Shown: positions 32,110-41,289, counted from the stretch's first letter. The stretch is DNA of 46,978 bases from Bacillota bacterium (GCA_023416955.1 JAEZGM010000045.1:1-46978), one strand, 5' to 3'. The notes: a model not told the origin generated them from the sequence alone. Numbers and translations: made by a program.

Positions 32110-33501
32110 ATGACATACGATTATATTCTTCTGGATTTTACATTGGAAACGCCGCTGTACCAGCAGCTTTACCTTGCGGTGAAAAACGCCATCGAATCAG
32201 GAAACCTGACGAAGGGTGAAAAACTGCCTTCCATTCGCAAGCTGGCGGGCGACCTGCAGCTGAGCTGTACCACGGTGAGCGCCGCGTATCAGCAGCTCTG
32301 CGTGGAGGGCTACCTTGCGCCGCAGCCGCAGCGCGGCTACTTTGTTTTGCCCTCCGCCAAAAAATCGGAGGAACACAGCCGTCCCCCCGTTTCCGAAATG
32401 CCGGTCAGCCGGCGGAAAATCCGCTATAATTTCGGCAGCGACTGTGTGGACAGCGCGAATACCGACATTAAAATATGGCGCAGGCATATCCGCGATGTGC
32501 TGAACCGGCAGGAGGTGCTCTCCGCCTATGGGAATCATCAGGGAGAGCCGGAACTGCGCGAAGTACTTTCCGCATACAGCTACGGCATGCGCGGGGTTGC
32601 TGCCGCGCCGGAACAGATTGTAATCGGCGCGGGGACACAGCCGCTGCTGTCGATTCTATGTGGGCTGCTCAAGGACGGACATCACAGCGTCGCCATAGAA
32701 GAACCGGGCTTTTTACAGGCGGAACAGGTGTTTGCCGACTGCGGCATGAACGTGATTCACTTGCCCGCCGACGAAAGCGGAATCTGCATGGACGCGCTGC
32801 GGGAAAGCGGAGCCAAACTGGTTTTTGTCAGCCCGTCCAACCGTGTGCGCACCGGAGCGGGAATCCCGGTCAGCCGCCGCTATGAGCTGCTGGAATGGGC
32901 GCGGGAAAGCGGGGGAATTTTGATTGAGGACGACTACAACGGAGAGCTCCGTTACCGCGCCCGCCCGATTCCCGCAATGCAGGGAATGGACGGCGGACAG
33001 AACGTCGTCTATATCGGGTCGTTTTCCAAGCTCCTTCTTCCCTCCGTGCGAATCGGCTATATGGTTCTTCCCGCAAGGCTGCTGGAGCGCTACCGCACGC
33101 GCGCGGCGCGCTACAATCAAACGGCCTCCAAGGTTGAACAGCTCGCTTTGAGCCGGTATATCCGCGATGGGCAGTTGGAGCGCCATCTCAGAGGGCTGAG
33201 AAAGCTGTATGCGGCCAAAAGCGAATTGCTGCTGCACGCGCTGACGGAAGCTTTCGGCGATCGGGTTCATCCGCTTTTGCAGGAAACGCCGCTGTGCGTG
33301 GAAGTGACGGTGAAAGTGGAAACATCGTCCGAAAATTTACGCACACTCGCGGAGCGGAACGGCGTTCGGGTAATGCCCGTGAGCGGGAGCAGCCCCGCGA
33401 AGGTCACACTTGGCTTTGCAGGAATTCCAACGGACGACATTCTCCCCGCGGTGCAATGCCTGAAGTCCGCATGGGCGGAAGTGGCGGCACTGCCCGGCTG
33501 A
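32110..33501 (+). CDS. pdxR: MocR-family PLP-dependent regulator (PdxR-like)
   Basis: This 463-residue fusion joins an N-terminal GntR winged helix (about 10-80; KLPSIRKLAGDLQLSCTTVS) to a fold-type-I aminotransferase domain (about 105-460). The PLP lysine is Lys307 (GSFSKLLLPSVRIGYM), and the PLP-contacting Asp lies in IEDDYNGE (about 273-280). PdxR-type MocR proteins sense pyridoxal phosphate and control its synthesis or uptake. ATG 32110 has GGAG 5 nt upstream, only about 10 bp after the last operator box, implying a very short leader and autoregulation. The symbol is by similarity; GABA- or other-amine-responsive MocR is possible. Confidence 0.83.
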   Translation: MTYDYILLDFTLETPLYQQLYLAVKNAIESGNLTKGEKLPSIRKLAGDLQLSCTTVSAAYQQLCVEGYLAPQPQRGYFVLPSAKKSEEHSRPPVSEMPVSRRKIRYNFGSDCVDSANTDIKIWRRHIRDVLNRQEVLSAYGNHQGEPELREVLSAYSYGMRGVAAAPEQIVIGAGTQPLLSILCGLLKDGHHSVAIEEPGFLQAEQVFADCGMNVIHLPADESGICMDALRESGAKLVFVSPSNRVRTGAGIPVSRRYELLEWARESGGILIEDDYNGELRYRARPIPAMQGMDGGQNVVYIGSFSKLLLPSVRIGYMVLPARLLERYRTRAARYNQTASKVEQLALSRYIRDGQLERHLRGLRKLYAAKSELLLHALTEAFGDRVHPLLQETPLCVEVTVKVETSSENLRTLAERNGVRVMPVSGSSPAKVTLGFAGIPTDDILPAVQCLKSAWAEVAALPG

Positions 33502-33604
33502 ACTTATTTTAATGAATCAGATTCGATGCAATATTTATTTGTTATTTCCTATTAAAAGTAGTAAAATATAGAATAATTCTACATTGAATTCAGGAGGAAG
33601 CAGA

Positions 33605-34822
33605 ATGAGGGCTTACGAAAGATTAATCAATTATGTAGCTCATGATACAACGTCCGACGAAACGGCGGGTGAATCCGTCTGCCCCAGCACGGAAAAACAG
33701 AAAATTCTTGCCCGTGCGCTCGTAGAAGAGATGAAGGGCCTTGGCATTGAAGACGCACATATGGACGAATTCGGCTATGTGTACGGCACAGTTCCCGCCA
33801 CCACAGGGCAGGATTTGCCGGTTATCGGCCTGATTTCCCACATGGACACCAGCCCGTCCGCAAGCGGGGCGAATGTGAAGCCGCGCATCGTTTCCGATTA
33901 CGATGGCGGAGACATTGTTTTGAACGCGGAAAAAAATATTGTGATGAGCCCGAAACAATATGAAAGTCTGACCGACTATATTGGTAAAGATTTAATCGTG
34001 ACGGACGGCACCACCCTGCTCGGCGCGGACGACAAGGCCGGAATCGCGGAAATTCTGACGACGGTCGAACGCCTGAAGCAGGACGGAATCCCGCACGGTA
34101 AAATTCCTGTGGCCTTTACTCCCGATGAAGAAATCGGCCAGGGAGCGGATCACTTCAACGTGGAGAAATTCAGCGCGGAGTTTGCCTACACCGTGGACGG
34201 CGGAAAGCTGGGCGAAATCGAGTATGAAAACTTCAACGCAGCCGCTGCCGTTGTGACGGTACACGGAGTCAACATTCACCCCGGCGATGCGAAAAACCGC
34301 ATGAAGAGCGCCCTTTTGATGGGGATTGAGTTTAACGCCATGCTGCCGCCGAATGAAATTCCGGCCTGCACCGAGGGTTACGAAGGCTTCCATCACCTGT
34401 CCCATATGCAAGGTGACGAGGAACAAACCGTACTGCGGTATATTATCCGCGACCATGACCGTTCACAGTTTGAAAGCAAAAAAGCGCAGTTTGAAAAAGT
34501 AGCGGCTTTCCTGAATGACAAGTACGGGGACGGCACCGTTGAACTCGACCTGCGCGACTCCTATTATAATATGAAAGAGAAAATCGAGCCGCATATGTTC
34601 CTGATTGAGAACGCAAAGCAGGCCATGACCGACGCGGGAGTAACGCCGGAAGTTGTGGCAATCCGCGGCGGTACGGACGGCGCACGTCTCTCGTTTATGG
34701 GTCTTCCCTGCCCCAACCTTTCCACCGGCGGCCACAACTTCCACGGACGCTTTGAATATATTCCCGTTCAGTCCATGGACAGCATGGTCGAGGTACTGCT
34801 GAATATTGTACGCGCGGAATAA
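33605..34822 (+). CDS. pepT: Peptidase T (tripeptide aminopeptidase)
   Basis: This 405-residue M20B metallopeptidase removes the N-terminal residue from tripeptides. Zinc-site motifs are in place: SHMDTSP (about 76-82), GADDKAG with the bridging Asp (about 139-145), FTPDEEIGQGAD (about 172-183), AYTVDGG, and the last His in STGGHNFHG near the C-terminus. Length is typical of PepT. ATG 33605 has AGGAGG 7 nt upstream; an in-frame TTG seven codons earlier includes that site and is not the start. It follows pdxR by about 100 bp and seems to have its own promoter. Confidence 0.95.
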   Translation: MRAYERLINYVAHDTTSDETAGESVCPSTEKQKILARALVEEMKGLGIEDAHMDEFGYVYGTVPATTGQDLPVIGLISHMDTSPSASGANVKPRIVSDYDGGDIVLNAEKNIVMSPKQYESLTDYIGKDLIVTDGTTLLGADDKAGIAEILTTVERLKQDGIPHGKIPVAFTPDEEIGQGADHFNVEKFSAEFAYTVDGGKLGEIEYENFNAAAAVVTVHGVNIHPGDAKNRMKSALLMGIEFNAMLPPNEIPACTEGYEGFHHLSHMQGDEEQTVLRYIIRDHDRSQFESKKAQFEKVAAFLNDKYGDGTVELDLRDSYYNMKEKIEPHMFLIENAKQAMTDAGVTPEVVAIRGGTDGARLSFMGLPCPNLSTGGHNFHGRFEYIPVQSMDSMVEVLLNIVRAE

Positions 34823-34871
34823 TCCACTCTTAAAATTTTACTGAAACTATGGTATAGTACTATGGTAAATT

Positions 34872-34903
34872 ACAACCAAGCTGCCGTTTTGCAGTTTGGT
34901 TGT
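34872..34903 (+). terminator. Hairpin after pepT
   Basis: ACAACCAAGCTGC pairs with GCAGTTTGGTTGT (one G-T pair) around a 6-nt loop. Only a weak T-containing tail follows, so it may be a weak terminator or a leader hairpin of the aspS operon. Confidence 0.5.
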
Positions 34904-34943
34904 ATTAAAATACAGGTTATGGTATAATGTTGCAATATACCTT

Positions 34944-35068
34944 GGACCTTGCTTTATAAACGGAAAACAGCGGATATGAAAGCTGAAATTGCGCCGGACA
35001 ATGAAATAAACGGCAGACGCCGCAATTTCAGTTAAAAAGACAAATTTTTTGGTTTCATAAACAAGGCC
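34944..35068. repeat. Possible third MITE-like element upstream of aspS
   Basis: The ends are imperfect inverted repeats (GGACCTTGCTTTATAAAC and the complement of GTTTCATAAACAAGGCC). They enclose a hairpin CTGAAATTGCG / CGCAATTTCAG. The layout copies family 2, and the ends resemble its GGTCTTGTTTGTAAA termini. No second copy is in the window, so it may be a diverged family 2 member. Confidence 0.45.
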
Positions 35069-35105
35069 TTAAATTTAGAAAGCGATTAAAAGGGGTTAAC
35101 GGAAA

Positions 35106-36863
35106 ATGATGAGTGTCAACCAATACCGCACGCATCTGTGCGGTGAAATCAGCGAAAAGGACATCGGAAAAGAAGTGCGTGTCGCCGGCTGGGTCGAAAC
35201 GATCCGCGACCACGGCGGCGTGCAGTTTATCGACCTGCGCGACCAGTACGGCATTGTACAACTGGTTGTGCATGAGAATGAGCTGCTGAATCAGGTAAAC
35301 AGAGAATGCACAATCACTGCCTCAGGCGTTGTGATTCTGCGCGACGAAGACACCGTTAACCCCAATATCAATACCGGCACCGTTGAAGTGAAAGTGGAAG
35401 CTTTGACGGTGCTGGGCAAAGCGCTTTCCGCTCTTCCGTTTGACATCAATGCCTCCAAGGATACCAAGGAGGATGTACGGCTGAAATACCGCTACCTCGA
35501 CCTGCGCAATCCGCTTGTTCATGAAAATATCGTGCTGCGCTCCCATATCATCTCATTCCTTCGCCAGAAAATGACGGACATGGGCTTCCTTGAAATTCAG
35601 ACGCCGATTCTGTCCGCTTCTTCCCCCGAGGGCGCGCGCGATTATCTGATCCCGAGCCGCCGCCACGCGGGTAAATTTTACGCGCTGCCGCAGGCTCCGC
35701 AGATTTTCAAGCAGCTTTTGATGGTCTCCGGCTTTGACCGGTATTTTCAGATTGCGCCGTGCTTCCGCGACGAGGACGCGCGCGCCGACCGTTCTCCGGG
35801 CGAATTCTATCAGCTTGATTTTGAAATGGCGTTCGCCACGCAGGAGGATGTTTTTGCCGTTGCGGAAGAAGTGCTGGGCGATACCTTTGCGACCTTCTCT
35901 GACAAAAAAGTTTCGAAAGCGCCGTTTGTACGGATTCCCTTCGCGGAATCCATGCTGAAATACGGCACGGATAAGCCGGATTTGCGCAACCCGCTTGACA
36001 TCATTGATATTACCGATATTTTTGAAAATACAGATTTTAAGCCGTTTCTGAACAAAACGGTGCGCTCCGTTACCGTACCGGGCTGCGCCGGCCAACCGAA
36101 GAGCTTCTTTGAAAATATGCTGAAGTTTTCCGAAGAAATCGGCATGAAAGGCCTCGGCTACATTAGCGTGACCGAGGACGGAGAATATAAGGGCCCCATC
36201 AATAAATATCTGCCCGACGACAAAAGGAATGAGCTGACCCGCCGGGCGGATTTGAAACCCGGCAGCGTGATTTTCTTTATTGCGGACAGCGCGCAGGCGG
36301 CGCCGAAGCTTGCCGGGCAAATCCGCGCCGAGCTTGGCCGCAGGCTGAACCTGATTGACGAAAATTCGTATCAGCTATGCTTCATCGTAGACTTCCCAAT
36401 GTATGAAATCGACGAGGACACCGGGAACCCGGTCTTTACGCACAACCCGTTCTCCATGCCGCAGGGCGGTATGGACGCGCTGCTGAACCGGCACCCTGAG
36501 GAAGTTCTTGCCTATCAGTACGATATTGTGTGCAACGGTGTGGAGCTTTCCTCCGGCGCGGTACGCAATCACGATGTGGAAATTATGAAAAAGGCGTTTG
36601 AAATTGCGGGCTATACGGAAGACGACATCAGGACGAAATTCACCGCGCTCTACAACGCGTTTCAGTATGGAGCGCCGCCGCACGCCGGTATGGCGCCGGG
36701 TGTTGACCGCATGATTATGCTGCTGACCGGGGAAGAAAATATCCGCGAAGTCATTGCGTTCCCGATGAACTCCAACGCGCAGGACGTGCTGATGGGCGCG
36801 CCGAATGAAGTGACGGAGCAGCAGCTGCGCGAAGTGCATATCCGCTTAAGAAATAAAGCATAA
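35106..36863 (+). CDS. aspS: Aspartyl-tRNA synthetase (probably non-discriminating)
   Basis: The 585-residue bacterial-type enzyme has an N-terminal OB anticodon domain (about 1-110), class II motifs (motif 2 FRDEDARADRSPGEFYQLD; motif 3 GMAPGVDRMIML) and the GAD insertion (about 290-400). His36 in RDHGG matches, as I recall it, the His of non-discriminating AspRS (P. aeruginosa His31), where discriminating enzymes have Leu. This fits the downstream gatCAB genes: Asp-tRNA(Asn) would be amidated to Asn-tRNA(Asn). ATG 35106 or 35109; AAGGGG supports the first. It heads the aspS-gatC-gatA-gatB operon. Confidence 0.95.
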   Translation: MMSVNQYRTHLCGEISEKDIGKEVRVAGWVETIRDHGGVQFIDLRDQYGIVQLVVHENELLNQVNRECTITASGVVILRDEDTVNPNINTGTVEVKVEALTVLGKALSALPFDINASKDTKEDVRLKYRYLDLRNPLVHENIVLRSHIISFLRQKMTDMGFLEIQTPILSASSPEGARDYLIPSRRHAGKFYALPQAPQIFKQLLMVSGFDRYFQIAPCFRDEDARADRSPGEFYQLDFEMAFATQEDVFAVAEEVLGDTFATFSDKKVSKAPFVRIPFAESMLKYGTDKPDLRNPLDIIDITDIFENTDFKPFLNKTVRSVTVPGCAGQPKSFFENMLKFSEEIGMKGLGYISVTEDGEYKGPINKYLPDDKRNELTRRADLKPGSVIFFIADSAQAAPKLAGQIRAELGRRLNLIDENSYQLCFIVDFPMYEIDEDTGNPVFTHNPFSMPQGGMDALLNRHPEEVLAYQYDIVCNGVELSSGAVRNHDVEIMKKAFEIAGYTEDDIRTKFTALYNAFQYGAPPHAGMAPGVDRMIMLLTGEENIREVIAFPMNSNAQDVLMGAPNEVTEQQLREVHIRLRNKA

Positions 36864-36876
36864 AGGAGGATTCTGT

Positions 36877-37155
36877 ATGGTCACCCATGAGGAAATTCGC
36901 AAAATTGCAAAACTGGCGAAGCTGTCGGTCGGGGAAGAAGAATTGGAAAAGCTGACCCGCGACATGAGTGAAATCATCGGCTTTGCCGACACCATAAATG
37001 CCGCGAGCACGGAAGCCTCCGATTTTGACAATATTAATAATCTTTCCAATGTACTGCGCGAGGACGTTGCTGCGCCCTCGTTCGACAGGGAAGAAATCCT
37101 GAAAAACGCGCCGAGCCGGGAAGACGATTATTTCCTGGTCAATAAGCGCCTGTAG
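36877..37155 (+). CDS. gatC: Asp-tRNA(Asn)/Glu-tRNA(Gln) amidotransferase subunit C
   Basis: The 92-residue subunit wraps around GatA and stabilises the GatCAB complex. It has the GatC pattern EEIRKIAKLAKLSVGEEELE, then FADTINAAST and the C-terminal REDVAAPSFDREEILKNAPS, DDYFLV. ATG 36877 has AAAGGAGG upstream. It lies 13 bp after aspS and 9 bp before gatA. Confidence 0.95.
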   Translation: MVTHEEIRKIAKLAKLSVGEEELEKLTRDMSEIIGFADTINAASTEASDFDNINNLSNVLREDVAAPSFDREEILKNAPSREDDYFLVNKRL

Positions 37156-37164
37156 GAGGTTCGA

Positions 37165-38628
37165 ATGGAAAGCAAAATTCAAAAATTGAGCGGGTTGCTG
37201 GCAACTAAGCAAATCAGCTGCCTGGAACTGACGAAAAGCTACCTTTCTGCAATGGAAAGCGACAATAAACAACTGAACGCCTATGTGACCGCCACGCCGG
37301 AAAAAGCGCTCGAAACAGCCGAACGCGTGGACAGGAAAATTGCTTCCGGTGAAACGCTTGCCCCGCTGGAAGGCATTCCGATGACCTTGAAGGATAATAT
37401 TTCCACCAAAGGGATTGAAACGACCTGCTGCTCCAACATGCTGCGCGGCTACGTTCCGATTTACGACGCGACCGTATGGGAAATCCTGCAGAAACAAAAC
37501 GCGGTTTTGCTCGGAAAAACCAACATGGATGAGTTCGCAATGGGCTCCTCCTGTGAAACCTCCTGCTTCGGCGGAGCGAAAAACCCGCACAACACCGCGC
37601 ACGTCGCGGGCGGAAGTTCCGGCGGGGTTGCTTCCGCAGTCGGCGGGAACCTTGCCGTTTACGGGCTTGGCTCGGACACCGGCGGCTCCATCCGCCAGCC
37701 GGCGAGCTTCTGCGGGCTGGTCGGCTTAAAGCCGACCTACGGCGCGGTTTCGCGCTACGGCCTGATTGCGTATGCATCCAGTTTTGACCAGATCGGCCCT
37801 ATCACCGCCGGAGTTACGGACACGGCGCTTGTTTATGATGCAATTTCCCTTTATGACAAACGGGACTCCACTTCGCGCGGAAACGCAGGCGAGCCGACGT
37901 TCCCCGCCCTGAACCGAAGCATTAAGGGACTGAAAATCGGCATTGCGAAAGAATATTTCGAAGGAATCCGTGAGGACGTCAACGCGGCCATCCAGGAGGC
38001 AATCCGTGTTTATGAATCGCTTGGCGCCGAAATCGTCTATTTCGATATGCCCTCGCTGAAATACAGTCTTTCCGTTTACTATATTCTCGCCTGCGCGGAG
38101 GCTTCCTCCAATCTGGGGCGCTATGACGGAATCCGCTACGGCTACCGCACGGAGCATTACAGTGACCGTGACGACATGGTGTGCAAAACGCGCAGCGAAG
38201 GCTTCGGCGAGGAAGTCAAGCGGAGAATCCTGCTTGGCACCTATGTGCTGAGCGCCGGTTACTATGACGCGTATTACAAAAAAGCGCAGAATCTGCGCGG
38301 CACGCTGGTGCGCGCGTTTGAAAGCGCTTTCCAAAGCTGTGACGTGATTCTCGCGCCGACGGTTCCCACGACGGCTTTCCCGCAGAATTTCACGGCGCAG
38401 GACCCTGTGGAAACGTATCTGACCGATATCTGCACCGTACCGGTCAATATTGCCGGATTGCCTGCTGTCTCCCTCCCCTGCGGCTTTGACAAGGAGGGCC
38501 TGCCCATCGGTATGCAGCTGATCGGCAACCGCTTCTGCGAAAGCACGATCTTAAACGCGGCTTATCAATATGAAGCAGTGGCGGGCGGCGCCGTGACCCG
38601 CTCCGTTGACATGGGGGTGCGGCTATGA
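37165..38628 (+). CDS. gatA: Asp-tRNA(Asn)/Glu-tRNA(Gln) amidotransferase subunit A
   Basis: The 487-residue amidase-signature subunit frees ammonia from glutamine for the transamidation reaction. The Ser-cisSer-Lys triad is complete: Lys76 (MTLKDNIS), Ser151 (GGSSGGVAS) and Ser175 (GSDTGGSIRQPAS). Length is normal. ATG 37165 has AGGAGG 5 nt upstream. The stop overlaps the gatB start by 4 nt (ATGA), indicating coupled translation and 1:1 production. Confidence 0.96.
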   Translation: MESKIQKLSGLLATKQISCLELTKSYLSAMESDNKQLNAYVTATPEKALETAERVDRKIASGETLAPLEGIPMTLKDNISTKGIETTCCSNMLRGYVPIYDATVWEILQKQNAVLLGKTNMDEFAMGSSCETSCFGGAKNPHNTAHVAGGSSGGVASAVGGNLAVYGLGSDTGGSIRQPASFCGLVGLKPTYGAVSRYGLIAYASSFDQIGPITAGVTDTALVYDAISLYDKRDSTSRGNAGEPTFPALNRSIKGLKIGIAKEYFEGIREDVNAAIQEAIRVYESLGAEIVYFDMPSLKYSLSVYYILACAEASSNLGRYDGIRYGYRTEHYSDRDDMVCKTRSEGFGEEVKRRILLGTYVLSAGYYDAYYKKAQNLRGTLVRAFESAFQSCDVILAPTVPTTAFPQNFTAQDPVETYLTDICTVPVNIAGLPAVSLPCGFDKEGLPIGMQLIGNRFCESTILNAAYQYEAVAGGAVTRSVDMGVRL

Positions 38629-40046
38629 AAAAATATGAAATGGTCTGCGGACTGGAAACGCACATTGAGCTTTCCACAAATACAAAAATTTTCTGCTCCT
38701 GCTCCACGGAGTTCGGCGGCGAACCGAACACGCATTGCTGCCCCGTGTGTATCGGGCTGCCGGGCACGCTTCCGGTGCTGAACGAAACCGTAGTGGAGTA
38801 CGCCGTGCGCGCCGGGCTGGCGACGCACTGTGAAATCAGCCGTATTTCCAAAATGGACCGTAAAAATTACGTCTACCCCGACCTGCCGAAAGCGTACCAA
38901 ATCTCGCAGTTTGATATGCCGCTGTGCAAGGGCGGCTATATTGCGCTTTCCAACGGCAGAAAAATCCGTATTACCCGGATTCACATTGAAGAGGACGCGG
39001 GAAAACTCGTGCACCAGCGCGGCAATGTGCTGGTGGATTACAACCGCGGCGGCGTGCCGCTGATCGAGATTGTTTCCGAACCGGATATCCGCAGTATTGA
39101 CGAAGCAAAGGAATACCTGGAACAGTTACAAGTGATTATGCGCTACATCGGCGTTTCCGACTGCAAAATGCAGGAGGGCTCACTGCGCTGCGACGTCAAT
39201 ATTTCCATTCGCCCACAGGGTAGCGAAGCGCTGGGCACGCGCACCGAAATCAAGAATATGAACTCCTTTACGCATATGACACGCGCGATGGACTATGAAA
39301 TCAACCGGCAGATTGACGTTCTGGAAAGCGGCGAAAAAGTCATTCAGGAAACGCGCCGTTACAACGAAGCGGACGACTGCACGGAAAGTATGCGCGGCAA
39401 AGAGGACGCGAACGACTACCGCTATTTCCGCGAACCCGACCTTGTTACCATCGAGGTTTCCCAGGAGCGGATTGACGCGACCCGGGCGCAGATTCCCGAG
39501 CTTCCCCAGGAGAAACTGAACCGCTACGTTAGCGAGCTCGGCCTGCCCGAAGCGGACGCGCAGCAGCTTTCGAAGTACCGCCGTATCGCGGAATATTTTG
39601 AAGCCGCGTCCGACGGGGTGAAAAACCCGAAAACAGCGGCGAACTGCATGATTGGGCAGATGTTCAGCCGTTTGAGCACAGACGCGGACAAGGAAGCCTT
39701 TGGTGTAAAGATAACCCCTGATCAGCTGAAGGAACTGATTGCGCTGTTTGACGCGGGTAAAATCAAAATGAACCTGCTGAAAACCACCCTGGAAAAAATG
39801 TTGGATACCGGTGAGCCCGCTTCCGCGTTTATTACGGAAAGCGACCTTGCTGGTCTGGACGAGAGCACGCTTAAAAGTGCCTGTGAACAGGCAATCGCGG
39901 ACAATCCCGCGGCGGCGGCCGATTTCCTTTCCGGTAAAGAAAAAGCGCTGAAAGCGATTCTGGGAACCGTTATGAAGGCGACCAGAGGGCGCGCCGACGC
40001 CGTACAGGCAGAACAGTTGTTGATTTCCCTGTTGAAGCAGAAATAA
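38625..40046 (+). CDS. gatB: Asp-tRNA(Asn)/Glu-tRNA(Gln) amidotransferase subunit B
   Basis: The 473-residue subunit binds the mischarged tRNA and activates its side chain with ATP. It starts with the GatB signature YEMVCGLETHIELST, has the zinc-type Cys group (CSCS near residue 24 and CCPVC near 42), the kinase core MDRKNYVYPDLPKAYQIS, and the C-terminal YqeY-like tail (about 330-473). No glnS or asnS is in the window, so use for Gln, Asn or both is open. A terminator follows. Confidence 0.96.
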   Translation: MKKYEMVCGLETHIELSTNTKIFCSCSTEFGGEPNTHCCPVCIGLPGTLPVLNETVVEYAVRAGLATHCEISRISKMDRKNYVYPDLPKAYQISQFDMPLCKGGYIALSNGRKIRITRIHIEEDAGKLVHQRGNVLVDYNRGGVPLIEIVSEPDIRSIDEAKEYLEQLQVIMRYIGVSDCKMQEGSLRCDVNISIRPQGSEALGTRTEIKNMNSFTHMTRAMDYEINRQIDVLESGEKVIQETRRYNEADDCTESMRGKEDANDYRYFREPDLVTIEVSQERIDATRAQIPELPQEKLNRYVSELGLPEADAQQLSKYRRIAEYFEAASDGVKNPKTAANCMIGQMFSRLSTDADKEAFGVKITPDQLKELIALFDAGKIKMNLLKTTLEKMLDTGEPASAFITESDLAGLDESTLKSACEQAIADNPAAAADFLSGKEKALKAILGTVMKATRGRADAVQAEQLLISLLKQK

Positions 40047-40071
40047 GCATTTTTAAAGCCAAGATCAACGG

Positions 40072-40118
40072 CAAAGCCGGGATATTTCTTTCAGATGGAA
40101 ATATCCCGGCTTTGTTTA
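40072..40118 (+). terminator. aspS-gatCAB operon terminator
   Basis: CAAAGCCGGGATATTTC pairs with GGAAATATCCCGGCTTTG and is followed by TTTAT, 26 bp after gatB. Confidence 0.9.
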
Positions 40119-40130
40119 TAAGCAAACACC

Positions 40131-40170
40131 ACTGATGAGAGGAGAACTATAAAATAGCTCTCTCATCAGT
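40131..40170 (-). terminator. Hairpin after the nitroreductase gene
   Basis: ACTGATGAGAG pairs with CTCTCATCAGT. It lies about 50 bp beyond the minus-strand nitroreductase stop; the T-rich tail is weak. Confidence 0.5.
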
Positions 40171-40218
40171 CTGTATTGCTAGGGCACAAATATAAGTGCC
40201 TTATATAATTATTTCGGA

Positions 40219-40746
40219 TTACCTTACATAAGTAGTATCATCTGTCTTACGCTCTTTAGGGGCAGGCGCATTCTCTTTTGCGTAGCCCAGAGCAACACAG
40301 CCGCACGGAATATACCCCTGCGGCAGCTTTAACTGCGGAATGATTTCCGGGTCGCGCAGACCGGGCACAACAGAGCAGATATAGCAGGAGCCAAGCCCAT
40401 ACGCCTGCGCGGCAAGCATAACATTCATGACGGCGCACGCAGCGTCTTCACGGCCATATTTTCCGGATTCCGGCGCGGACAGCACCACCACAGTCGGCGC
40501 GTTGTAAAACGGGATATGCCCGGGTGCGAAGCCTCCCCCGTTTTTCACTGTTGTGTCTACGATGTCTGTCATCAGCTGTTTGTTCTGAATCACAGTAAAA
40601 TGTCTGGCCTGCATCCCCATACTGGAAGGGGCGTATTTCGCCGCAATCAAAATATCGGTAAGCTCTTCTTCAGAAATCTGTTCCTGTCTGAATGTACGAA
40701 TTGTTCTGCGATCAAGCAAATCTTCAATAGTATAATTCAAGATCAT
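40219..40746 (-). CDS. Nitroreductase-family protein
   Basis: The 175-residue FMN-dependent oxidoreductase has the family pattern: an N-terminal LLDRRTIRTFRQEQISEEEL, then AAKYAPSSMGMQARHFTVIQ, and the mid-domain AACAVMNVMLAAQAYGLGSC. The C-terminal PCGCVALGYAKE is the usual final strand. Substrates of this broad family vary (nitro compounds, quinones, flavins) and cannot be assigned. ATG 40746 follows GGAG. Its start lies only 22 bp from a family 1 repeat, so that repeat sits in the promoter/leader. Confidence 0.88.
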   Translation of the reverse strand: MILNYTIEDLLDRRTIRTFRQEQISEEELTDILIAAKYAPSSMGMQARHFTVIQNKQLMTDIVDTTVKNGGGFAPGHIPFYNAPTVVVLSAPESGKYGREDAACAVMNVMLAAQAYGLGSCYICSVVPGLRDPEIIPQLKLPQGYIPCGCVALGYAKENAPAPKERKTDDTTYVR

Positions 40747-40767
40747 CGTTTTTCTCTCCTTAAAATA

Positions 40768-40834
40768 TAGTCATTTAATTCAAAAACAGAACCAATCTCC
40801 ATTTTCTTGGATGTTTTCTAAAATTAACTGACTA
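40768..40834 (+). repeat. MITE-like repeat, family 1, copy C (internal hairpin missing)
   Basis: TA-flanked ends GTCATTTAA / TTAACTGAC; both flanks align with copy A in the same orientation, including AGAACCAATCTCC. The middle, which in copies A and B forms the AAGCGTAAAATCC hairpin, is absent, leaving 67 bp. Confidence 0.82.
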
Positions 40835-40951
40835 TATGATGAATTTCACGTAAATTGAATCAATTATATCCTACTATATTTGTTTTTTCAACTTATTTTT
40901 CGTTGATTTTCATTAATTTTAGATTAATAAAAAATTAATATAAAAAAAGGA

Positions 40952-40979
40952 TTGACATTTTCCTGTATTTTGATATAAT
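40952..40979 (+). promoter_or_regulatory. tRNA-Gln/tRNA-Pro promoter
   Basis: TTGACA (40952-40957), 16-bp spacer, TGA-TATAAT (hexamer 40974-40979), 25 bp before tRNA-Gln. Confidence 0.88.
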
Positions 40980-41004
40980 AATTCACGTTGCTTCAAATAT
41001 TTGA

Positions 41005-41078
41005 TGCGGAATTGTGTAAAGGTAGCACGACAGACTCTGACTCTGTTTGTGAGGGTTCGAATCCTTCTTCCGCAGCCA
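41005..41078 (+). tRNA. tRNA-Gln (anticodon CTG)
   Basis: Acceptor TGCGGAA / TTCCGCA, anticodon stem ACAGA / TCTGT with loop CTCTGAC, T arm with GGTTCGAATCC; GCCA 3' end encoded. Anticodon CTG reads CAG. Confidence 0.96.
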
Positions 41079-41103
41079 TAGCCCCTAACGGGGCTTCAAT
41101 TTT

Positions 41104-41180
<77 letters not shown>

Positions 41181-41189
41181 TGAAATGAT

Positions 41190-41224
41190 CAAGGACAAAG
41201 GCGAAGGCTTTTGTCCTTGTTATT
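41190..41224 (+). terminator. tRNA operon terminator
   Basis: CAAGGACAAAG / CTTTTGTCCTTG hairpin followed by TTATTAT, 9 bp after tRNA-Pro. Confidence 0.85.
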
Positions 41225-41289
41225 ATAAAATTAAATGTTTAGAGTAAAAGCTAAGCACTTAATTTTATGATAAAGGCTTCCGCTATCGC

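Noticed and set aside
34823..35105. T-box riboswitch before aspS
   Set aside because: No T-box core such as AGGGTGGNACCGCG is visible, and the hairpins do not fit a specifier/antiterminator layout.
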